From assembly GCF_030372275.1 (NCBI RefSeq), contig NZ_JAUDDJ010000047.1: DNA of 5,028 bases, one strand, 5' to 3'. This document shows positions 1-5,028 of the stretch, one piece after another. Every line of letters begins with the position of its first letter. Within the stretch, counting starts at the first letter, position 1. The stretch is from Lawsonibacter sp900766145 (lineage in GTDB: Bacteria > Bacillota > Clostridia > Oscillospirales > Oscillospiraceae). Both the position numbers and the translations under genes were made by a program. The notes beneath the pieces are model-generated. The model had not been told where the DNA came from and did not search any database. It saw nothing but the letters and a program-made list of their open reading frames with translations.

Positions 1-2220
1 ATCCAGACGCTCCCGGTGGGTGGGCTCGTACCAGGCGCGGCGGCGCTCCTCCGCACGCTCCACCAGATATTTGTACTGGAGAAACGGAGTGCGCTTCACG
101 CTTTTCCTTCTAAGAAATTCATCCAGGTTGGGCCGCACACCGGTCTTGGCCGCGTCGATCTCCAGCCCGCTGTAGATGGCCAGGGCTTCCAAGTCCCGGC
201 GGCACCGCTTGCGCTCCTCTGGGTCGGCGTGGTCGTTGTAGGCGATGACGCTGCGATCCAGGGCGGCATTGCAGATCTGTCCGATGCGGGCAGCAAAGGT
301 GTTCTCCACCGTCTGAAACCGGGCCTGCCAGTCGTTAGCGTCGGACTTGGGTGCGGACAAGGATGGAATTTTCAGCAGGGGCAGGTTGGCGTTGTTGGAG
401 AGCTGCTGGTGGACCTCGTAGTCATAGTTCCGCTTCACACAGCGGTTCAGGATAGGGTCAGCAATGGTTTTGATAAGGTCGCCGTCATAGTCCGCGCCGC
501 CCAGCCGCTCCGCTGCCAAACTATCAGCGGACACCATAACCACATCGGTGAGATGGCCCATGTAATGCTGGCGCAGTGCGTCTCCCTCTGGATATACCGA
601 CAGCTGCAATTCCTCGTTCCGGGCAATGTGTGGATTGCGGAGGAGGGTGCAGCTGTCCTCATGGTCATAGGCCGCACCGGGCGCAAAGAAGCTGTCCTCC
701 GCAAAGAAATCTCCCATTACCTGATTGCAGAAGTCCCGCTCACCGGGCAACTGGAATACACGGGGCGCGATCAACTGCCGCAGCAGCTCCAGCAGATCAC
801 CTGAGAGAAAACGGTTGTCCCCTGGCACCAGCAACCGCCCAACGGCGTAGCCTCGGAGGATCTTCCGGGCCTGTCCGTCCAGCTGTTCCGTGTAGATGGG
901 TTCGCGGATAAACTTCGGGTTTTTCTCCAACACCCGGGCCATGATGTTCGCCCGGCTTTCCCTGGGCTGGCTCAGGCCCCGGCGAAAATATTCCTGCTGG
1001 TATGCTTCATTGGCACGAAAGTTATAGTAGGCCGTCTCGGTGGCCTTGGTCAGCCACTGCCGGGGATCATCCTCCGGACTGTGGTCCCAGCCCTCCGGCA
1101 GGTCGGCGGGGCGGAATTCCTCCGGCTGGATGGAGAGGGTTGAGAGAAACTGGTAGTTGAGCTCCACCAGCTTCTCCGGCTCCGTCTTGCTCAGGTTGGT
1201 GATGTACAGGGCGTGGTTGTAGTCCCGAAAGGCGTCCCAATAGTCCTCCCAGGTCATACCGTTCTCCCGCAGCCAGCCGTAGGCTTTGAATTGACTGCGG
1301 GTGAGGATGATGTCCACACTGCGGACAGGGTGTGCCTTGCCCCAGATGTCCACAATGGTCTGGGTGCCGCTGCGCTTCAAAAAGTCCTTGAAATCCACCT
1401 GATGGAGCATCCCCTTGATGTAGGGCATCCGGATCTGGAAGGAGGTGTGGGTGTGGCTACTGCAACAGGCCTTGTCCACCACCTGGGCGTACTCTTTGGA
1501 GATGAGGCCCACACCGTCAAAGCAGGTGATGTCCAGATCTTCCAGTGTATCTGCCCGGTAGAAGGTTCCCGGCTCTCTGTCTTCCCGCAGGGTGATGACA
1601 GGGGTTCGCTCCACTCTCTTGGTTGGATTGTCTATGACGATGACCCGGTGAGGTTTGTCAATGCGGATGCCGTCTACCCGGGTTCCGCTGGAGAACATGA
1701 GACCGTTGTAGGCGTAGAGTTTACTGAGTTGGCATCGGCCCAGTTCCATATTCAGCATGATCCGCTGGCGCATAGGCTCATACAGATCCGCCCGGATAAA
1801 GGAGAGACGAGATTGACGGCTCATACTGGCGGAGCGCTCAAAGGCCACATAGCGGCAGGGGCCGCTGCCGAAGTCCAGGGTAATCCCCTCGGGACGGAAC
1901 ATGTCCCTGGCCTTCTCCCGGCGGGCCTGCTGCGTCCTTCCGGTTCCACGCCGGTCAAAGATCCCGGCGAAGTCCATATAGAACAGCACATCGGAAATCG
2001 CTGTGACTTTCTCATCGCTACGCTCCCGCCAGCCCTCCCCGTGGAGTTGGTACATCAGCTGATGGAACATGGCGCAGCTGTCCTGCTCGTGCTTGGCACC
2101 CGGTACCTTGCAGTGCTCGGTGGCACTGCGGTTCAGAGCAAAGGTGTAGATACCGTTTTGCTCCGCGGCATAGCTCATCACCGCCCGGGCAGAGAGTTCG
2201 TAGATCTGATAGGTCGTCAT
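1..2220 (-). CDS. QDE-1/YonO-like single-chain RNA polymerase (cellular RdRP superfamily), C-terminus cut by window edge
   Basis: Reading leftwards from the ATG at 2220, 740 codons run to the window edge without a stop. I translated all of them by hand. Motifs seen in order are FDGVGLIS (residues 234-241), SFQIRMPYIKGML (260-272, with the conserved K269-G270), RNPHIARNEE (528-537) and GGADYDGDL (574-582). These match the order and content of the cellular RNA-dependent RNA polymerase family (RDRP, PF05183: DGxGxIS, FQxRxxxxKG, RNPxxxPGD, GGDxDGD), which shares the double-psi beta-barrel catalytic core of multisubunit RNA polymerases. D577, D579 and D581 would hold the catalytic Mg2+. Phage SPbeta YonO, a known relative, is a DNA-dependent RNA polymerase, so template preference here cannot be read from sequence. 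Residues 1-230 show no motif I recognise. The gene is divergent from the ATPase gene, with its own promoter and a strong ribosome binding site. A transcriptional or priming role for the element is inference. Family assignment is confident; biochemical activity is not known. Confidence 0.9.
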   Translation of the reverse strand, partial: MTTYQIYELSARAVMSYAAEQNGIYTFALNRSATEHCKVPGAKHEQDSCAMFHQLMYQLHGEGWRERSDEKVTAISDVLFYMDFAGIFDRRGTGRTQQARREKARDMFRPEGITLDFGSGPCRYVAFERSASMSRQSRLSFIRADLYEPMRQRIMLNMELGRCQLSKLYAYNGLMFSSGTRVDGIRIDKPHRVIVIDNPTKRVERTPVITLREDREPGTFYRADTLEDLDITCFDGVGLISKEYAQVVDKACCSSHTHTSFQIRMPYIKGMLHQVDFKDFLKRSGTQTIVDIWGKAHPVRSVDIILTRSQFKAYGWLRENGMTWEDYWDAFRDYNHALYITNLSKTEPEKLVELNYQFLSTLSIQPEEFRPADLPEGWDHSPEDDPRQWLTKATETAYYNFRANEAYQQEYFRRGLSQPRESRANIMARVLEKNPKFIREPIYTEQLDGQARKILRGYAVGRLLVPGDNRFLSGDLLELLRQLIAPRVFQLPGERDFCNQVMGDFFAEDSFFAPGAAYDHEDSCTLLRNPHIARNEELQLSVYPEGDALRQHYMGHLTDVVMVSADSLAAERLGGADYDGDLIKTIADPILNRCVKRNYDYEVHQQLSNNANLPLLKIPSLSAPKSDANDWQARFQTVENTFAARIGQICNAALDRSVIAYNDHADPEERKRCRRDLEALAIYSGLEIDAAKTGVRPNLDEFLRRKSVKRTPFLQYKYLVERAEERRRAWYEPTHRERLD

Positions 2221-2224
2221 TGGC

Positions 2225-2232
2225 TCACCTCC
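2225..2232 (-). promoter_or_regulatory. Strong ribosome binding site of the polymerase gene
   Basis: Read on the minus strand this is GGAGGTGA, an 8-base match to the 16S rRNA anti-Shine-Dalgarno complement. Its GGAGG core ends 7 nt before the ATG at 2220. It fixes the start codon of the leftward polymerase gene and supports that frame over the plus-strand frames crossing the same place. Confidence 0.85.
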
Positions 2233-2241
2233 GTTTGCTCT

Positions 2242-2269
2242 ATTCTACCACAGACCATTTCAAAATCAA
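2242..2269 (-). promoter_or_regulatory. Predicted sigma-A promoter for the polymerase gene
   Basis: On the minus strand, a -35 element TTGATT (2264-2269) and a -10 element TAGAAT (2242-2247) are separated by 16 bp. The -10 is preceded by TGG, giving an extended -10 (TGnTAGAAT). Transcription would start near 2235, giving a very short leader of about 15 nt that contains the ribosome binding site. This is a consensus match by eye; start-site mapping would confirm it. Confidence 0.65.
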
Positions 2270-2280
2270 AATGAATACTA

Positions 2281-2310
2281 CTCCCACTTCTTTTGAGGTG
2301 GGAGCTTTTT
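2281..2310 (+). terminator. Intrinsic terminator hairpin in the leader of the ATPase gene
   Basis: CTCCCACTTC (2281-2290) pairs with GAGGTGGGAG (2295-2304) across a TTTT loop. This gives a 10-bp stem with one G-T pair, followed at once by CTTTTT (2305-2310). The T-tract lies on the right, so it acts on rightward transcripts. No rightward gene ends just upstream. It therefore either attenuates transcription into the ATPase gene, whose start is 33 nt further on, or stops antisense transcripts coming out of the polymerase gene. Confidence 0.75.
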
Positions 2311-2329
2311 GTATTCAAATTCTTGAAAT

Positions 2330-2335
2330 GGAGGT
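2330..2335 (+). promoter_or_regulatory. Ribosome binding site that sets the ATPase start
   Basis: GGAGGT lies 7 nt before the ATG at 2343. The frame is open upstream to a TTG at 2220, but those 41 extra codons would run through the terminator hairpin and the divergent promoter. The ATG at 2343 is therefore the start chosen. Confidence 0.85.
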
Positions 2336-2342
2336 ACCAAGC

Positions 2343-3419
2343 ATGAACAACAAAATGAACCATCCCCTGATCACAGTGGACGGCAGAACCCTGATGGATC
2401 GTCCGCTGGAGCCGCCCAATTTTGTGGTGGACACCCTGATCTCTCAGGGTCTGCACATCCTGGCTGGTTCACCAAAGGTGGGCAAGTCCTGGCTTGCTCT
2501 ATGGCTGGCGGTGACAGTTGCCAAGGGAGAACCGGTCTGGAACATGACCACCAAGCAGGGCACCACCCTCTATCTCTGTCTGGAGGATTCCGTCCTCCGC
2601 ATCCAGAATCGACTCTTTGAAATCACTGAGGACGCGCCAGATAGCGTCCACTTCTGCACGGAGTGCGCCCTCATCGGTCAGGGACTGGGGGAACAGGTGG
2701 ACGCATTTGTCGCCGCACACCCCGACACAGTGCTGGTCATCATTGACACCCTGCAGATGGTCCGTCCGATCCACGACGCCACCTACGCCAATGACTACCG
2801 GGATCTGTCTGTGCTCAAGCGGCTGGCGGACAAGCACGGCATTGCCATCCTGCTCATCCACCATCTGCGGAAGGAAAAGGCGGAAGATGTGTTCCACCGG
2901 ATCTCCGGGACCACTGCCATCAGCGGTGCAGTGGATTCCAGCTTCACGCTGGTGGAAGAAAAGCGGGGCAGCGGCAGAGCCAGACTGACCTGCGTGGGCC
3001 GGGACATCGAATACCGGGAGCTGGAGCTTCGACGCAGCGAGGAAAATGTGTGGCAGTTGGTTTCGGACAGCCGGACACAGCCGGAACTATTGGAGGGGCA
3101 AATCGTTGTTCTCCTCTCTGCATTTATGAGCAGCAGAACAACATTTATCGGCACTCCCACGGAGCTCTCCGAAAAGATCGACCCTGACAGAATCGAAGGG
3201 GTAACGCCCAAAAAGATCTCAAGGCTGATCCTGCAAAGCATTGAGGCCCTAAGAAAAAATGGGATTCAGGCAACGGTTCGCCGCAGCAACGGGAAGCGAG
3301 TGATTGAGCTGCGTCGTGCCGATAGTGTCGATTTGGAGGGTGCCGGAGAAATCGTCCCTATCGACCCTGTCGAGGCGCTGTGCGGCGATTTGCGGGCGGT
3401 TTTCAGGTGCGGCGAGTAA
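2343..3419 (+). CDS. RepA-like AAA/RecA-fold ATPase, probable replicative helicase-type protein
   Basis: This is a 358-residue protein starting at the ATG behind GGAGGT. The core is a RecA-fold NTPase: Walker A GSPKVGKS (residues 42-49), acidic LED after strand 2 (80-82), Walker B VLVIID (130-135), ILLIHHLRK (169-177) and SGTTAISGAVDS (188-199). This layout is that of RepA/AAA_25 ATPases of plasmids and conjugative elements, which act as hexameric DNA helicases or initiation factors. Residues about 260-335 look like a winged helix (FIGTPTELSEKI, then a helix-rich stretch, then NGKRVIEL), as in many plasmid and phage replication proteins. There is no signal peptide or membrane segment, so it is cytoplasmic. 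It lies upstream of the inverted-repeat region, mobC and the relaxase on the same strand, and diverges from the polymerase gene. The helicase role is inferred from family and context; a recombination or regulatory ATPase is possible. Confidence 0.85.
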   Translation: MNNKMNHPLITVDGRTLMDRPLEPPNFVVDTLISQGLHILAGSPKVGKSWLALWLAVTVAKGEPVWNMTTKQGTTLYLCLEDSVLRIQNRLFEITEDAPDSVHFCTECALIGQGLGEQVDAFVAAHPDTVLVIIDTLQMVRPIHDATYANDYRDLSVLKRLADKHGIAILLIHHLRKEKAEDVFHRISGTTAISGAVDSSFTLVEEKRGSGRARLTCVGRDIEYRELELRRSEENVWQLVSDSRTQPELLEGQIVVLLSAFMSSRTTFIGTPTELSEKIDPDRIEGVTPKKISRLILQSIEALRKNGIQATVRRSNGKRVIELRRADSVDLEGAGEIVPIDPVEALCGDLRAVFRCGE

Positions 3420-3496
3420 ACTCCCGCAAGGCAAAAAACGCCGTGTTGGGCCGCTTGTGGCCGAAGGAGGAGTGCGGGTGTTCGGCGCGGGAGAAT

Positions 3497-3512
3497 CACC
3501 TCCTTGGAGGTG
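3497..3512. repeat. 7-bp inverted repeat with 2-nt centre
   Basis: CACCTCC (3497-3503) and GGAGGTG (3506-3512) are separated by TT. The right arm is a perfect Shine-Dalgarno sequence, but no start codon follows at a usable distance, so it does not seem to serve a gene. As DNA it could be a protein-binding palindrome. Confidence 0.6.
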
Positions 3513-3571
3513 GCCAGCATCGCGTTTGTCTGGTCAACGGCACAGCCGCCGCCCGCCTTCCGCTTGTTTGC

Positions 3572-3584
3572 GGGGCGCTGCCCC
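3572..3584. repeat. Short GC hairpin
   Basis: GGGGC (3572-3576) pairs with GCCCC (3580-3584) across GCT. It is a small stable hairpin within the candidate oriT region. It is not followed by a T-tract, so it is not a terminator. Confidence 0.5.
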
Positions 3585-3613
3585 ACACCCCTCGTCGGCG
3601 CAAAGTCCGCACC

Positions 3614-3647
3614 GTTCGGAACACCTTACGGCTCAGGTGTTCCGAAC
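3614..3647. repeat. Perfect 13-bp inverted repeat, probable oriT hairpin
   Basis: GTTCGGAACACCT (3614-3626) is the exact reverse complement of AGGTGTTCCGAAC (3635-3647), with an 8-nt loop TACGGCTC. It is the longest perfect palindrome I found. It is followed directly by TATGCTCCCTTGCGCC (3648-3663). Relaxases generally recognise an inverted repeat a few bases before the nick, so a nick in or near GCTCCCTTGC is plausible. From memory this core resembles the GCGCCCTT nick region of some Gram-positive conjugative plasmids, and that comparison needs checking. There is no T-tract, so it is not a terminator. Confidence 0.65.
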
Positions 3648-3670
3648 TATGCTCCCTTGCGCCTCCTCTC

Positions 3671-3704
3671 CAAACGAAACCCGCTGACGCTGGGCTTTCG
3701 TTTG
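3671..3704. repeat. 9-bp inverted repeat just upstream of mobC
   Basis: CAAACGAAA (3671-3679) and TTTCGTTTG (3696-3704) form a 9-bp stem, and the inner CCC/GGG can add three pairs if one C is bulged. It is followed by ATTTTAG, a weak T-run, and lies about 33 nt before mobC. It could be a MobC-binding site or operator within oriT, or a weak terminator for transcripts leaving the ATPase gene. Confidence 0.55.
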
Positions 3705-3737
3705 ATTTTAGAACATGATTATTTTGGAGGAAACGGT

Positions 3738-4049
3738 ATGAAAAAAGATATCAAATTCAGCACCCGGATGGCATCCGAAGACCGGGAGGCCATCAAAGAA
3801 TTGGCGAAACGCTCCGGAATGTCCATGAGCGATTATGTGACGGCCTGCTGTCTGGGAAAGCAGGTAGTGGTCATCGATGGACTGAAAGAAGTGCTCAAGG
3901 AGTTGAAGTCCATCGGCAGAAATCTGAATCAGCTTGTCACCCTGGCGCACATGGGACGCGTCACGGTGGTTGATCTGGACGGTGTGCGCCAGGCGTTCTC
4001 TGAACTCTGCGCTGCTGTCCAGCTGATCCTGGAACGAAAGCGGTGGTGA
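3738..4049 (+). CDS. mobC: MobC-family relaxosome accessory protein
   Basis: This is a 103-residue protein. The start is the ATG at 3738, with GGAGG (3726-3730) 7 nt upstream; the frame is open further upstream only through the inverted-repeat region. The N-terminus reads as a ribbon-helix-helix DNA-binding fold: strand IKFSTRM (5-11), helix about 13-26, then MSMSDYVTACCLG (28-40). The C-terminal half carries the MobC hallmark IGRNLNQL (59-66) in LKELKSIGRNLNQLVTLAHM. MobC proteins bind oriT and help open the DNA at the nick so that the relaxase can cut. The gene lies directly after the candidate oriT and 3 nt before the relaxase, so translational coupling is likely. Autoregulation through the adjacent palindromes is possible but inferred. 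Confidence 0.9.
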   Translation: MKKDIKFSTRMASEDREAIKELAKRSGMSMSDYVTACCLGKQVVVIDGLKEVLKELKSIGRNLNQLVTLAHMGRVTVVDLDGVRQAFSELCAAVQLILERKRW

Positions 4050-4052
4050 AAA

Positions 4053-5028
4053 ATGGCGATCATCAGCTTCACTAACTACAAGCGTGGACAGACCACCGGA
4101 TGCATGGGAGCTGTGATGCGGTACACCATGCAGAACAAAAAAACCAAGTGTGACGGTCAACAGTTGGTCACAGGCATCAACTGCCAGCCGGAATCTGTCT
4201 ACGCGGACTTCATGACCACCAAGCGGCTGCATCACAAAACCGACGGTGTGCTGTTCTACCACATGGTACAGAGCTTCCCAAAAGGCGAGGCGGTCGACCC
4301 GGTCACCGCTCATGCGGCGGCGCTGAAGCTGGCTGAGTACTATGAGGGCCATGAAGTCCTGGTCTGCACCCACACAGACCGGGAACACATCCATTCCCAC
4401 TTCCTCATCAACTCCGTCAACTTCGATACGGGAAAGAAACTGCACATCGCGAAGAAGCAGCTCCAGGAACTGCGGCAGCGCAACGATCAGGTCTGCGTGG
4501 AATTTTCTCTCCCTGTGTTTAAGCAAACAGACAGGAAAGAGAAAACCAAAACCATGTCCATCGGTGAGTATCACACCGCAGCCCGTGGCCAGAGCAAAAA
4601 GCTGCAGCTCATGAATATCATCAACGACTGTATGCGCCACACCTCCAGCCAGGAGGAGTTTATTGCGCTGATGGAGAGCGAGGGCTACAAGGTGCGCTGG
4701 GAAGCGGCCCGGCGGAACATCACCTACACCACACCCGGCGGCTGGCAGTGCCGTGACCGCCTGCTGTTTGGGGAGAAATATCTGAAGGAGAATATGGAAT
4801 ATGAATTCAGGATCAGAGAAGAAATTATCTATGGACGAGCTGTTGAAAAAGAATCGTCCCGCGCAGATGGTACAGACCACGCCGCAGCCTCCGGCGCAGG
4901 AGCTGACACTGCCTCCCGAAGCGCATCCCACGAAAGCGGAGTGGGAGGATCTGCTGAGCAGCCTCAGCACGCTGGGGTACCACGCCGAGAGACAGACCGG
5001 CTATCTGAAGAAGGTCAGCGAACTGCTG
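4053..5028 (+). CDS. MOBP-type relaxase (MobA/VirD2 family), C-terminus cut by window edge
   Basis: 325 codons from the ATG at 4053 are open to the right edge. The relaxase fold (PF03432) is shown by the metal-binding motif HTDREHIHSHF (residues 107-117; H107, D109, H112, H114, H116) and by a motif I region around VMRYTMQNK, where Y24 is the likely nucleophile. The typical follow-on segment QEEFIALMESEGYKVRW (200-216) and a CRDRLL-like element come before residue 250. The enzyme would nick one strand at oriT, stay bound to the 5' end and pilot it into a recipient. The weak ribosome site GGTGG (4042-4046) lies within the last codons of mobC. From about residue 265 the frame becomes Ala/Ser/Gly/Arg-rich with a low G/C third position, and it overlaps another frame starting at 4801, so this tail may be little constrained. 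Confidence 0.9.
   Translation, partial: MAIISFTNYKRGQTTGCMGAVMRYTMQNKKTKCDGQQLVTGINCQPESVYADFMTTKRLHHKTDGVLFYHMVQSFPKGEAVDPVTAHAAALKLAEYYEGHEVLVCTHTDREHIHSHFLINSVNFDTGKKLHIAKKQLQELRQRNDQVCVEFSLPVFKQTDRKEKTKTMSIGEYHTAARGQSKKLQLMNIINDCMRHTSSQEEFIALMESEGYKVRWEAARRNITYTTPGGWQCRDRLLFGEKYLKENMEYEFRIREEIIYGRAVEKESSRADGTDHAAASGAGADTASRSASHESGVGGSAEQPQHAGVPRRETDRLSEEGQRTA
4801..5028 (+). CDS. Small hypothetical protein overlapping the relaxase gene, cut by window edge
   Basis: An ATG at 4801 opens a frame of 76 codons to the right edge, shifted +1 relative to the relaxase. AAGGAG (4785-4790) lies 10 nt upstream, a usable though slightly long spacing. The product starts with a charged segment containing MDELLKKN, continues as a Pro/Gln-rich linker (about residues 21-45), and ends with a Trp-containing helical segment followed by HAERQTGYLKKVSELL. 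The last part looks like the beginning of an amphipathic helix or coiled coil. I do not recognise a function. By hand count over 4861-5028, about 80% of third codon positions are G or C here against about 44% in the relaxase frame. The undisputed part of the relaxase gene gives about 82%, so this frame has the coding signature. Location suggests a mobilization accessory protein. Confidence 0.65.
   Translation, partial: MNSGSEKKLSMDELLKKNRPAQMVQTTPQPPAQELTLPPEAHPTKAEWEDLLSSLSTLGYHAERQTGYLKKVSELL

Larger units (their letters stand above)
3420..3737 (+). other. Non-coding inverted-repeat region, candidate origin of transfer (oriT)
   Basis: These 318 bases lie between the ATPase stop and mobC and contain no convincing gene. 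The open frames across them give Arg/Pro/Ser/Cys-rich translations of the kind read out of structured GC-rich DNA. The stretch holds at least four inverted repeats: 3497-3512, 3572-3584, 3614-3647 and 3671-3704. An oriT commonly lies immediately upstream of mobC and the relaxase, and MobC-type proteins bind repeats of this sort, so this is the natural site for relaxosome assembly. The assignment is positional and structural; the nick site is not proven. Confidence 0.6.

Noticed and set aside
16..804. Plus-strand open frame of 262 codons
   Set aside because: It is antisense to the leftward polymerase gene, whose translation carries recognisable motifs and has a promoter and ribosome site. This frame gives no family resemblance.
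2220..2246. Possible rightward promoter TTGGCT-N15-TATTCT
   Set aside because: The spacing is too short and both boxes are poor matches. It also overlaps the better leftward promoter and ribosome site.
1213..2274. Plus-strand open frame of 353 codons
   Set aside because: It is the antisense shadow of the polymerase gene, in a GC-rich gene where the opposite strand stays open by codon bias. It ends inside the divergent intergenic region and shows no domain motif.
2220..2342. Upstream extension of the ATPase from a TTG at 2220
   Set aside because: It would translate the divergent promoter and the terminator hairpin. The ATG at 2343 has a well-spaced GGAGGT and begins the conserved-looking part.
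3614..3647. Perfect palindrome as a transcription terminator
   Set aside because: No T-tract follows on either strand. The position before mobC and the relaxase fits oriT better.
3478..3687. GTG-initiated frame behind AAGGAGG in the inter-gene region
   Set aside because: The ribosome-site spacing is good, but the product is Arg/Ser/Pro-rich without structure and runs across the inverted repeats of the candidate oriT.
3380..3718. 112-codon frame spanning the ATPase end and the non-coding region
   Set aside because: It overlaps the end of the ATPase gene out of frame, is rich in Arg, Cys and Pro, and follows the palindromes. It is most likely a chance frame of the kind often mis-annotated in such regions.
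3708..4970. Minus-strand open frame of 420 codons
   Set aside because: It is antisense to mobC and the relaxase, both supported by motifs, tight spacing and ribosome sites.

Overview
The window looks like part of an integrative/conjugative or mobilizable element from a GC-rich gut Firmicute, probably a clostridial relative of the Oscillospiraceae. This is inferred from gene content (RecA-like ATPase, MobC, MOBP-type relaxase in that order), strong GGAGG-type ribosome binding sites, a sigma-A-like promoter and G/C-rich third codon positions. No rRNA, tRNA, CRISPR array, transposase or integrase is visible.

Layout. Positions 1-2220 on the minus strand are a single uninterrupted reading frame of 740 codons. 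It starts at a well-placed ATG at 2220 and runs off the left edge. Its protein carries the signature motifs of the cellular RNA-dependent RNA polymerase / QDE-1 / YonO superfamily: FDGVGLIS, FQIRMPYIKGML, RNPHIARNEE and the catalytic DYDGD loop. This is the most striking item in the window. The long plus-strand frames over the same stretch are antisense shadows. Positions 2221-2342 are a divergent intergenic region. It holds a good minus-strand promoter for the polymerase gene and a plus-oriented intrinsic-terminator hairpin in the leader of the next gene.

Positions 2343-3419 (+) encode a RepA/RecA-fold hexameric-type ATPase with a C-terminal winged-helix-like region. Positions 3420-3737 are non-coding and packed with inverted repeats, including a perfect 13-bp stem, and are the best candidate for the origin of transfer. 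Positions 3738-4049 (+) encode MobC, a ribbon-helix-helix relaxosome protein. It is followed after 3 nt by the relaxase (4053 to beyond the right edge). A further small frame starts at 4801 inside the relaxase gene in another frame and also runs off the right edge. Codon composition suggests that this inner frame, rather than the relaxase tail, is the selected one there.

Together, the right half is a DNA-processing module for conjugative transfer (oriT, MobC, relaxase) with a replication-type ATPase. The left half adds a divergently transcribed single-chain RNA polymerase homologue. A plausible but untested reading is that this polymerase makes element-specific transcripts or RNA primers for the element.
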